Notes under the pieces: generated by a model
Databases searched by the model: none
What the model was told of the DNA's origin: nothing
The model's input: the letters and a program-made list of their open reading frames with translations, nothing else
Program-made: the position numbers and the translations under genes
Assembly: GCF_029227915.1 (NCBI RefSeq)
Contig: NC_079880.1
Coordinates: 27,895,501 to 27,959,500, forward strand
DNA from: Hydractinia symbiolongicarpus
Lineage: Eukaryota; Cnidaria; Hydrozoa; Anthoathecata; Hydractiniidae
DNA length: 64,000 nucleotides
Reading direction: 5' to 3'
In this document: piece by piece, positions 50,644 to 62,741 of the stretch
Numbering within the stretch: position 1 is the first letter of the stretch
Layout of the letters: each line of letters starts with the position of its first letter

Positions 50644-52874
50644 GAGTTTACTCCCTGGGTACTTTCTTTGTATACTTTTGACTATACATTCCAAGCCCGG
50701 GATTTACGGGAAATCGCTGGTTTTCGTTTGCCGGCGATTAAACTTCTTTTATTCAGCGTCTCATCAAAAATGAAAACATTTTTAAAAACTACAAGTCTCA
50801 TGGGCTTTAGTGGTGAAATAATAATTTAAAAACTCGTTCTGGAAATGAGTTTACACCCTGGGTACTTTCTTTGTATACTTTTCACTATACGGGCCGAGAC
50901 CGGGATTTACGGGAAATCGCAGGTTTTCGTTTTGCGGCGATTAAATTTTTTTTTATCAGCGTCTCATCAAAAATGAAAACATTTTTGAAAACTACAAGTC
51001 TCATGCGTTTTAGTGGTGAAAAAATAATTTAAAAAATCGTTCGGGAAATGAGTTTACTCCCTGGGTACTTTCTTTGTATACTTTTGACTATGTGGGCCGA
51101 GTCCGGGGTTTACGGGAAATCGCGGGTTTTCGTTTGCCGGCGATTAAACTTCTTTTATTCAGCGTCTCATCAAAAATGAAAACATTTTTGAAAACTACAA
51201 GTCTCAAGCGTTTTAGTGGTGAAAAGATAATTTAAAAAATCGTTTTGAAAATGAGTTTACTCACAGGGTACTTTCTTTGTATACATTCGACTATACGGGC
51301 CAAGCCCGGGATTTACGGGAAATCGCGGGTTTTCGTTTGCCGGCGATTAAACCACTTTCATTAATCGTCTCATCAAAAATGAAAACATTTCTGAAAACTA
51401 CAAGTCTCATGCGTTTTAGTGGTGAAAAAATAATTTAAAAAGTCGTTCGGGAAATGAGTTTACTTACTGGGTACTTTCTTTGTATACTTTTGACTATACG
51501 GGCCGAGTCCGGGATTTACGGGAAAAGGCGGGTTTTCGTTTGCCGGCGATTAAACTTCTTTTATTCAGCGTCTCATCAAAAATGAAAACATTTTTAAAAA
51601 CTACAAGTCTCATGGGCTTTAGTGGTGAAGTAATAATTTAAAAAATCGTTTGGGAAATGAGTTTACTCCCTGGGTACTTTCCTTGTATAATTTTGACTAT
51701 ACGGGCCGAGTCCGGGATTTACGGGAAATCGCAGGTTTTCGTTTGCCGGCGATTAAACTTCTTTTATTCAGCGTCTCAACAAAAATGAGAACATTTTTAA
51801 AAACTACCAGTCTCATGCGTTTTAGTGGTGAAAAAATAATTTAAAAAATCGTTCGGGAAATGAGTTTACTCCCTGCGTACTTTCTTTATATACTTTTGAC
51901 TATACTGGCCAAGCCCGGGATTTACGGGAAATCGCGGGTTTTCGATTGCCGGCGATTAAACTTCTTTTATTCAGCGTCTCATCAAAAATGAAAACATTTT
52001 TAAAAACTACAAGTCTTATGCGTTTTAGTGGTGAAAAAATAATTTAAAAAATCGTTCTGGAAATGAGTTTACTCGCAGGGTACTTTCTTTGTATACATTC
52101 GACTATACGGCCAAGCCCGGGATATACGGGAAATCGCGGGTTTTCGTTTGCCGGCGATTAAACCTCTTTCATCAAGCGTCTCATCAAAAATGAAAACATT
52201 TTTGAAAACTACAAGTCTCAAGCTTGTAGTGGTGAAAAAATAATTTAAAAAATCGTTCGGACAATGAGTTTACTCCCTGGGTACTTTCTTTGTATACTTT
52301 TGACTATACGGGCCGAGTCCGGGGTTTACGGGAAATGGCGGGTTTTAGTTTGCCGGCGATTAAACTTCTTTTATTCAGCGTCTGATCAAAAAAGAAAACA
52401 TTTTTGAAAACTACAAGTCTCAAGCGTTTTAGTGGTGAAAAGATAATTTAAAAAATCGTTTTGGAAATGAGTTTACTCACAGGGTACTTTCTTTGTATAC
52501 ATTCGATTTTACGGGCAAAGCCCGGGATTTACGGGAAATCGCGGGTTTTCGTTTGCCGTCGATTAAACCACTTTCATCAAGCGTCTCATCAAAAATGAAA
52601 ACATTTCTGAAAACTACAATTCTCTTGCGTTTTAGTGGTGAAAAAATAATTTAAAAAGTCGTTCATGAAATGAGTTTACTCACTGGGTACTTTCTTTGTA
52701 TACATTTGACTATACGGGCCGAGTCCGGGATTTACGGGAAATAGCGGGTTTTCGTTTGCCGGCGATTAAACTTCTTTTATTCAGCGTCTCATCAAAAATG
52801 AAAACATTTTTAAAAACTACAAGTCTCATGGGCTTTAGTGGTGAAATAATAATTTAAAAAATCGTTTGGGAAAT

Positions 52875-53054
52875 GAGTTTACTCCCTGGGTACTTTCTTT
52901 GTATACTTTTGACTATACGGGCCGAGTCCGGGATTTACGGGTAATCGCAGGTTTTCGTTTGCCGGCGATTAAACTTCTTTTATTCAGCGTCTCATCAAAA
53001 ATGAAAACAATTTTGAAAACTACAAAAAATAATTTAAAAAATCGTTCGGGAAAT
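52875..53054. repeat. 180-bp monomer with 23-bp deletion (M2, first)
   Basis: Counterpart of 29,662, with the same join of actacaa to aaaaataattt. Confidence 0.88.
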
Positions 53055-54475
53055 GAGTTTACTCCCTGGGTACTTTCTTTGTACACTTTTGACTATACGG
53101 GCCAATCCCGGGATTTACGGGAAATCGCGGGTTTTCGATTGCCGGCGATTAAACTTCTTTTATTCAGCGTCTCATCAAAATTAAAAACATTTTTAAAAAC
53201 TACAAATCTTATGCGTTTTAGTGGTGAAAAAATAATTTAAAAAATCGTTCTGGAAATGAGTTTACTCACAGGGTACTTCCTTTGTATACATTCGACTATA
53301 CGGGCCAAGCCCTGGATTTACGGGAAATCGCGGGTTTTCGTTTGCCGGCGATTAAACCTCTTTCATTAAGCGTCTTATCAAAAATGAAAACATTTTTGAA
53401 AACTACAAGTCTCATGCGCTTTAGTGGTAAAAAAATTATTTTAAAAACCGTTCGGGAAATGAAATTACTCCCTGGGTACTTTCTTTGTATACTTTTGACT
53501 ATACGGGCCGAGTCCGGGGCTTACGGGAAATGGCGGGTTTTCGTTTGGCGGCGATTAAACTTCTTTTATTCAGCGTATCATCAAAAATGAAAACATTTTT
53601 AAAAACTACAAGTCTCATGCGTTTTAGTGGTGGAAAGATATTTTAAAAAATCGTTGTGGAAATGAGTTTACTCACAGGGTACTTTCTTTGTATACATTTG
53701 ACTATAGGGGCCAAGCCCGGGATTTACGGGAAATCGCGGGTTTTCGTTTGCCGGCGATTAAACCACTTTCATTAAGCGTCTCAACAAAAATGAAAACATT
53801 TTTAAAAACTACAAGTCTCATGCGCTTTAGTGGTAAAAAAATTATTTTAAAAACCGTTCGGGAAATGAAATTACTCCCTGGGTACTTTCTTTGTATTCTT
53901 TTGACTATACGGGCCGAGTCCGGGGCTTACGGGAAATGGCGGGTTTTCGTTTGGCGGCGATTAAACTTCTTTTATTCAGCGTATCATCAAAAATGAAAAC
54001 ATTTTTAAAAACTACAAGTCTCATGCGTTTTAGTGGTGGAAAGATATTTTAAAAAATCGTTGTGGAAATGAGTTTACTCACAGGGTACTTTCTTTGTATA
54101 GATTCGACTATACGGGCCAAGCCCGGGATTTACGGGAAATCGCAGGTTTTCGTTTGCCACCGATTAAACTTCTTTTATTCAGCGTCTCATCAAAAATGAA
54201 AACATTTTTAAAAACTACAAGTCTCATGCGTTTTAGTGGTAAAAAGATAATATAAAAAATCGTTTTGGAAATGAGTTTACTCACTGGGTACTTTCTTTGT
54301 ATACATTTGACTATACGGGCCGAGTCCGGGATTTACGGGAAATAGTGGGTTTTCGTTTGCCGGCGATTAAACTTCTTTTATTCAGCGTCTCATCAAAAAT
54401 GAAAACATTTTTAAAAACTACAAGTCTCATGGGCTATAGTGGTGAAATAATAATTTAAAAAATCGTTTGGGAAAT

Positions 54476-54655
54476 GAGTTTACTCCCTGGGTACTTTCTT
54501 TGTATACTTTTGACTATACGGGCCGAGTCGGGGATTTACGGGTAATCGCAGGTTTTCGTTTGCCGGCGATTAAAATTCTTTTATTCAGCGTCTCATCAAA
54601 AATGAAAACAATTTTGAAAACTACAAAAAATAATTTAAAAAATCGTTCGGGAAAT
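54476..54655. repeat. 180-bp monomer with 23-bp deletion (M2, second)
   Basis: Counterpart of 30,857, sharing gccgagtcgggg and gattaaaattc. Confidence 0.88.
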
Positions 54656-55873
54656 GAGTTTACTCCCTGGGTACTTTCTTTGTACACTTTTGACTATACG
54701 GGCCAATCCCGGGATTTACGGGAAATCGCGGGTTTTCGATTGCCGGCGATTAAACTTCTTTTATTCAGCGTCTCATCAAAAATAAAAACATTTTTAAAAA
54801 CTACAAATCTTATGCGTTTTAGTGGTGAAAAAATAATTTAAAAAATCGTTCTGGAAATGAGTTTACTCACAGGGTACTTCCTTTGTATACATTCGACTAT
54901 ACGGGCCAAGCCCTGGATTTACGGGAAATCGCGGGTTTTCGTTTGCCGGCGATTAAACCTCTTTCATTAAGCGTCTTATCAAAAATGAAAACATTTTTGA
55001 AAACTACAAGTCTCATGCGCTTTAGTGGTAAAAAAATTATTTTAAAAACCGTTCGGGAAATGAAATTACTCCCTGGGTACTTTCTTTGTATACTTTTGAC
55101 TATACGGGCCGAGTCCGGGGCTTACGGGAAATGGCGGGTTTTCGTTTGGCGGCGATTAAACTTCTTTTATTCAGCGTATCATCAAAAATGAAAACATTTT
55201 TAAAAACTACAAGTCTCATGCCTTTTAGTGGTGGAAAGATATTTTAAAAAATCGTTGTGGAAATGAGTTTACTCACAGGGTACTTTCTTTGTATACATTC
55301 GACTATACGGGCCAAGCCCGGGATTTACGGGAAATCGCGGGTTTTCGTTTGCCGGCGATTAAACCACTTTCATTAAGCGTCTCAACAAAAATGAAAACAT
55401 TTTTAAAAACTACAAGTCTCATGCGCTTTAGTGCTAAAAAAATTATTTTAAAAACCGTTCGGGAAATGAAATTACTCCCTGGGTACTTTCTTTGTATTCT
55501 TTTGACTATACGGGCCGAGTCCGGGGCTTACGGGAAATGGCGGGTTTTCGTTTGGCGGCGATTAAACTTCTTTTATTCAGCGTATCATCAAAAATGAAAA
55601 CATTTTTAAAAACTACAAGTCTCATGCGTTTTAGTGGTGGAAAGATATTTTAAAAAATCGTTGTGGAAATGAGTTTACTCACAGGGTACTTTCTTTGTAT
55701 ACATTCGACTATACGGGCCAAGCCCGGGATTTACGGGAAATCGCAGGTTTTCGTTTGCCACCGATTAAACTTCTTTTATTCAGCGTCTCATCAAAAATGA
55801 AAACATTTTTGAAAACTACAAGTCTCATGCATTTTAGTGGTAAAAAGATAATATAAAAAATCGTTGTGGAAAT

Positions 55874-58800
55874 GAGTTTACTCACAGGGTACTTTCCTTG
55901 TATACATTCGACTATACAGGCCAAGTCCGGGATTTACTGGGAAATCGCGGGTTTTGTTTTGCCGGCGATTAAACCACTTTCATTAAGCGTCTCATCAAAA
56001 ATGAAAACATTTCTGAAAACTACAAGTCTCATGCGTTTTAGTGGTGAAATAATAATTTAAAAAATCGTTCGGGAAATGAGTTTACTCCCTGGGTACTTTC
56101 TTTGTATACTTTTGACTATACAGGCCAAGCCCGGGATTTACAGGAAATCGCTGTTTTTCGTTTGCCGGCGATTAAACTTCTTTTATTCAGCGTCTCATCA
56201 AAAATGAAAACATTTTTAAAAACTACAAGTCTCATGGGCTTTAGTGGTGAAATAATAATTTAAAAACTCGTTCTGGAAATGAGTTTACACCCTGGGTACT
56301 TTCTTTGTATACTTTTCACTATACGGGCCGAGACCGGGATTTACGGGAAATCGCAGGTTTTCGTTTGCCGGCGATTAAACTTCTTTTATTCAGCGTCTCA
56401 TCAAAAATGAAAACATTTTTGAAAACTACAAGTCTCAAGCGTTTTAGTGGTGAAAAGATAATTTAAAAAATCGTTTTGAAAATGAGTTTACTCACAGGGT
56501 ACTTTCTTTGTATACATTCGACTATACGGGCCAAGCCCGGGATTTACGGGAAATCGCGGGTTTTCGTTTGCCGGCGATTAAACCACTTTCATTAAGCGTC
56601 TCATCAAAAATGAAAACATTTCTGAAAACTACAAGTCTCATGCGTTTTAGTGGTGAAAAAATAATTTAAAAAGTCGTTCGGGAAATGAGTTTACTCACTG
56701 GGTACTTTCTTTGTATACTTTTGACTATACGGGCCGAGTCCAGGATTTACGGGAAATGGCGGGTTTTCGTTTGCCGGTGATTAAACTTCTTTTATTCAGC
56801 GTGTCATCAAAAATGAAAACATTTTGAAAATTACAAGTCTCATGGGCTTTAGTGGTGAAGTAATAATTTAAAAAATCGTTTGGGAAATGAGTTTACTCCC
56901 TGGGTACTTTCCTTGTATACTTTTGACTATACTGGCCGAGTCCGGGATTTACGGGAAATCGCAGGTTTTCGTTTGCCGGCAATTAAACTTCTTTTATTCA
57001 GCGTCTCATCAAAAATGAGAACATTTTTAAAAACTACAAGTCTCATGCGTTTTAGTGGTGAAAAAATAATTTAAAAAATCGTTCGGGAAATGAGTTTACT
57101 CCCTGCGTACTTTCTTTATATACTTTTGACTATACTGGCCAAGCCCGAGATTTACGGGAAATCGCGGGTTTTCGATTGCCGGCGATTAAACTTCTTTTAT
57201 TCAGCGTCTCATCAAAAATGAAAACATTTTTAAAAACTACAAGTCTTATGCGTTTTAGTGGTGAAAAAATAATTTAAAAAATCGTTCTGGAAATGAGTTT
57301 ACTCGCAGGGTACTTTCTTTGTATACATTCGACTATACGGCCAAGCCCGGGATTTACGGGAAATCGCGGGTTTTCGTTTGCCGGCGACTAAACCTCTTTC
57401 ATTAAGCGTCTCATCAAAAATGAAGACATTTTTGAAAACTACAAGTCTCAAGCTTGTAGTGGTGAAAAAATATTTTAAAAAATCGTTCGGACAATGAGTT
57501 TACTCCCTGGGTACTTTCTTTGTATACTTTTGACTATACGGGCCGAGTCCGGGGTTTACGGGAAATGGCGGGTTTTAGTTTGCCGGCGATTAAACTTCTT
57601 TTATTCAGCGTCTCATCAAAAATGAAAACCTTTTTAAAAACTACAAGTCACATGCGTTTTAGTGGTGAAAAAATAATTTAAAAAATCGTTCGGGAAATGA
57701 GTTTACTCCCTGGGTACTTTCTTTGTATACCTTTGACTATGTGGGCCGAGTCCGGGGTTTACAGGAAATGGCGGGTTTTTGTTTGCCGGCGATTAAACTT
57801 CTTTTATTCAGCGTCTGATCAAAAAAGAAAACATTTTTGAAAACTACAAGTCTCAAGCGTTTTAGTGGTGAAAAGATAATTTAAAAAATCGTTTTGGAAA
57901 TGAGTTTACTCACAGGGTACTTTCTTTGTATACATTCGACTATACGGGCAAAGCCCGGGATTTACGGGAAATCGCGGGTTTTCGTGTGCCGTCGATTAAA
58001 CCACTTTCATCAAGCGTCTCATCAAAAATGAAAACATTTCTGAAAACTACAAGTCTCATGCGTTTTAGTGGTGAAAAAATAATTTAAAAAGTCGTTCATG
58101 AAATGAGTTTACTCACTGGGTACTATCTTTGTATACATTTGACTATACGGGCCGAGTCCGGGATTTACGGGAAATAGCGGGTTTTCGTTTGCCGGCGATT
58201 AAACTTCTTTTATTCAGCGTCTCATCAAAAATGAAAACATTTTTAAAAACTACAAGTCTCATGGGCTTTAGTGGTGAAATAATAATTTAAAAAATCGTTT
58301 GGGAAATGAGTTTACTCACTGGGTACTTTCTTTGTATACTTTTGACTATACGGGCCGAGTCCGGGATTTACGGGTAATCGCAGGTTTTCGTTTGCCGGCG
58401 ATTAAACTTCTTTTATTCAGCGTCTCATCAAAAATGAAAACAATTTTGAAAACTACAAAAAATAATTTAAAAAATCGTTCGGGAAATGAGTTTACTCCCT
58501 GGGTACTTTCTTTGTACACTTTTGACTATACGGGCCAATCCCGGCATTTACGGGAAATCGCGGGTTTTCGATTGCCGGCGATTAAACTTCTTTTATTCAG
58601 CGTCTCATCAAAAATGAAAACATTTTTAAAAACTACAAGTCTTATGCGTTTTAGTGGTGAAAAAATAACTTAAAAAATCGTTCTGGAAATGAGTTTACTC
58701 ACAGGGTACTTCCTTTGTATACATTCGACTATACGGGCCAAGCCCTGGATTTACGGGAAATCGCGGGTTTTCGTTTGCCGGCGATTAAACCTCTTTCATT

Positions 58801-59499
58801 AAGCGTCTTATCAAAAATGAAAACATTTTTGAAAACTACAAGTCTCATGCGCTTTAGTGGTAAAAAAATTATTTTAAAAACCGTTCGGGAAATGAAATTA
58901 CTCCCTGGGTACTTTCTTTGTATACTTTTGACTATACGGGCCGAGTCCGGGGCTTTCGGGAAATGGCGGGTTTTCGTTTGGCGGCGATTAAACTTCTTTT
59001 ATTCAGCGCATCATCAAAAATGAAAACATCTTTAAAAACTACAAGTCTCATGCGTCTTAGTGGTGGAAAGATATTTTAAAAAATCGTTGTGGAAATGAGT
59101 TTACTCACAGGGTACTTTCTTTGTACACATTCGACTATACGGGCCAAGCCCGGGATTTACGGGAAATCGCGGGTTTTCGTTTGCCGGCGATTAAACCACT
59201 TTCATTAAACGTCTCAACAAAAATGAAAACATTTTTAAAAACTACAAGTCTTATGCGTTTTAGTGGTGAAAAAATAATTTAAAAAATCGTTGTGGAAATG
59301 AGTTTACTCACAGGGACTTTCTTTGTATACATTCGACTATACGGCCAAGCCCGGGATTTACGGGAAATCGCGGGTTTTCCTTTGCCGGCGATTAAATCTT
59401 TTTGATTAAGCGTCCCATCAAAAATGAAAACATTTTTGAAAACTACAAGTCTCAAGCTTGTAGTGGTGAAATAATAATTTAAAAAATCGTTCGGAAAAT
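55874..59499. repeat. M2 second sub-unit
   Basis: Counterpart of 32,255-35,677. It contains one monomer (57,699-57,901) that M1 has lost, which takes the offset from 23,619 to 23,822. Confidence 0.8.
58308..58487. repeat. 180-bp monomer with 23-bp deletion (M2, third)
   Basis: Counterpart of 34,486, with tcactggg and the private ccggcattta in the following monomer. Confidence 0.88.
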
Positions 59500-62400
59500 A
59501 AGTTAACTCCCTAGGTACTTTCTTTGTATACTTTTGACTATACGTGCCGAGTCCGGGGTTTACGGAAAATGGCGGGTTTTCGTTTGCCGGCGATTAAACT
59601 TCTTTTATTCAGCGTCTGATCAAAAATGAAAACATTTTTGAAAACTGCAATTCTCATGCGTTTTAGTGGTGAAAAGATAATTTAAAAAATCGTTCGGGAA
59701 ATGAGTTTACTCCCTGGGTACTTTCTTTGTATACTTTTGACTATACGGGCCGAGTCCGGGATTTACGGGAATTCGCAGGTTTTCGTTTGCCGGCGATTAA
59801 ACTTTTTTTATTCAGCGTCTGATCAAAAATGAGATCATTTTTAAAAACTACAAGTCTCATGCGTTTTAGTGGTGAAAAAATAATTTAAAAAATCGTTCGG
59901 GAAATGAGTTTACTCCCTGCGTACTTTCTTTATATACTTTTGACTATACTGGCCAAGCCCGGGATTTACGGGAAATCGCGGGTTTTCGATTGCCGGCGAT
60001 TAAACTTCTTTTATTCAGCGTCTCATCAAAAATGAAAACATTTTTAAAAACTACTAGTCTTATGCGTTTTAGTGGTGAATAAATAATTTAAAAAATCGTT
60101 CTGGAAATGAGTTTACTCGCAGGGTACTTTCTTTGTATACATTCGACTATACGGCCAAGCCCGGGATTTACGGGAAATCGCGGGTTTTCGTTTGCCGGCG
60201 ATTAAACCTCTTTTATTAAGCGTCTCATCAAAAATGAAAACATTTTTGAAAACTACAAGTCTCAACCTTGTAGTGGTGAAAAAATAATTTAAAAAATCGT
60301 TCGGACAATGAGTTTACTCCCTGGGTACTTTCTTTGTATACTTTTGACTATACGGGCCGAGTCCGGGGTTTACGGGAAATGGCGGGTTTTAGTTTGCCGG
60401 CGATTAAACTTCTTTTATTCAGCGTCTCATCAAAAATGAAAACCTTTTTGAAAACTACAAGTCTCGTGCGTTTTAGTGGTGAAAAAATAATTTAAAAAAT
60501 CGTTCTGGAAATGAGTTTACTCCCTGGGTACTTTCTTTGTATGCCTTTGACTATGCGGGCCGAGTCCGGGGTTTACAGGAAATGGCGGGTTTTTGTTTGC
60601 CGGCGATTAAACTTCTTTCATTCAGCGTCTGATCAAAAAAGAAAACATTTTTGAAAACTACAAGTCTCAAGCGTTTTAGTGGTGAAAAGATAATTTAAAA
60701 AATCGTTTTGGAAATGAGTTTACTGACAGGGTACTTCCTTTGTATACATTCGACTATACGGGCCAAGCCCTGGATTTACGGGAAATCGCGGGTTTTCGTT
60801 TGCCGGCGATTAAACCTCTTTCATTAAGCGTCTTATCAAAAATGAAAACATTTTTGAAAACCACAAGTCTCATGCACTTTAGTGGTAAAAAAATTATTTT
60901 AAAAACCGTTCGGGAAATGAAATTACTCCCTGGGTACTTTCTTTGTATACTTTTGACTATACGGGCCGAGTCCGGGGCTTACGGGAAATGGCGGGTTTTC
61001 GTTTGGCGGCGATTAAACTTCTTTTATTCAGCGTATCATCAAAAATGAAAACATTTTTGAAAACTACAAGTCTCAAGCTTGTAGTGGTGAAAAAATAATT
61101 TAAAAAATCGTTCGGAAAATGAGTTTACTCCCTAGGTACTTTCTTTGTATACTTTTGACTATACGTGCCGAGTCCGGGGTTTACGGAAAATGGCGGGTTT
61201 TCGTTTGCCGGCGATTAAACTTCTTTTATTCAGCGTCTGATCAAAAATGAAAACATTTTTGAAAACTGCAAGTCTCATGCGTTTTAGTGGTGAAAAGATA
61301 ATTTAAAAAATCGTTCGGGAAATGAGTTTACTCCCTGGGTACTTTCTTTGTATACTTTTGACTATACGGGCCGAGTCCGGGATTTACGGGAATTCGCAGG
61401 TTTTCGTTTGCCGGCGATTAAACTTTTTTTATTCAGCGTCTGATCAAAAATGAGATCATTTTTAAAAACTACAAGTCTCATGCGTTTTAGTGGTGAAAAA
61501 ATAATTTAAAAAATCGTTCGGGAAATGAGTTTACTCCCTGCGTACTTTCTTTATATACTTTTGACTATACTGGCCAAGCCCGGGATTTACGGGAAATCGC
61601 GGGTTTTCGATTGCCGGCGATTAAACTTCTTTTATTCAGCGTCTCATCAAAAATGAAAACATTTTTAAAAACTACTAGTCTTATGCGTTTTAGTGGTGAA
61701 AAAATAATTTAAAAAATCGTTCTGGAAATGAGTTTACTCGCAGGGTACTTTCTTTGTATACATTCGACTATACGGCCAAGCCCGGGATTTACGGGAAATC
61801 GCGGGTTTTCGTTTGCCGGCGATTAAACCTCTTTTATTAAGCGTCTCATCAAAAATGAAAACATTTTTGAAAACTACAAGTCTCAACCTTGTAGTGGTGA
61901 AAAAATAATTTAAAAAATCGTTCGGACAATGAGTTTACTCCCTGGGTACTTTCTTTGTATACTTTTGACTATACGGGCCGAGTCCGGGGTTTACGGGAAA
62001 TGGCGGGTTTTAGTTTGCCGGCGATTAAACTTCTTTTATTCAGCGTCTCATCAAAAATGAAAACCTTTTTGAAAACTACAAGTCTCATGCGTTTTAGTGG
62101 TGAAAAAATAATTTAAAAAATCGTTCTGGAAATGAGTTTACTCCCTGGGTACTTTCTTTGTATGCCTTTGACTATGCGGGCCGAGTCCGGGGTTTACAGG
62201 AAATGGCGGGTTTTTGTTTGCCGGCGATTAAACTTCTTTCATTCAGCGTCTGATCAAAAAAGAAAACATTTTTGAAAACTACAAGTCTCAAGCGTTTTAG
62301 TGGTGAAAAGATAATTTAAAAAATCGTTTTGGAAATGAGTTTACTGACAGGGTACTTCCTTTGTATACATTCGACTATACGGGCCAAGCCCTGGATTTAC

Positions 62401-62741
62401 GGGAAATCGCGGGTTTTCGTTTGCCGGCGATTAAACCTCTTTCATTAAGCGTCTTATCAAAAATGAAAACATTTTTGAAAACCACAAGTCTCATGCACTT
62501 TAATGGTAAAAAAATTATTTTAAAAACCGTTCGGGAAATGAAATTACTCCCTGGGTACTTTCTTTGTATACTTTTGACTATACGGGCCGAGTCCGGGGCT
62601 TACGGGAAATGGCGGGTTTTCGTTTGGCGGCGATTAAACTTCTTTTATTCAGCGTATCATCAAAAATGAAAACATTTTTGAAAACTACAAGTCTCAAGCT
62701 TGTAGTGGTGAAAAAATAATTTAAAAAATCGTTCGGAAAAT
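59500..62741. repeat. 1,621-bp (8-monomer) tandem duplication in M2
   Basis: Units 59,500-61,120 and 61,121-62,741 both start at a tccctaggtac monomer and repeat the same eight classes. M1 has one such unit (35,678-37,298), also 1,621 bp. Differences between the two are few: aagttaactcc at about 59,500, ctcgtgcg at about 60,465 and tttaatgg at about 62,500. The event is therefore later than the large duplication, or one copy was lost in M1. Confidence 0.86.

Larger units (their letters stand above)
50644..55873. repeat. M2 first sub-unit
   Basis: Matches M1 from 27,431 at an offset of 23,213, changing to 23,619 after about 53.7 kb because M2 keeps two monomers lost in M1. Its internal repeat 52,875-54,475 / 54,476 onward has a period of 1,601 bp. 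Most private M1 variants are found here too, such as tacattcc and aaattttttttt. Confidence 0.82.
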
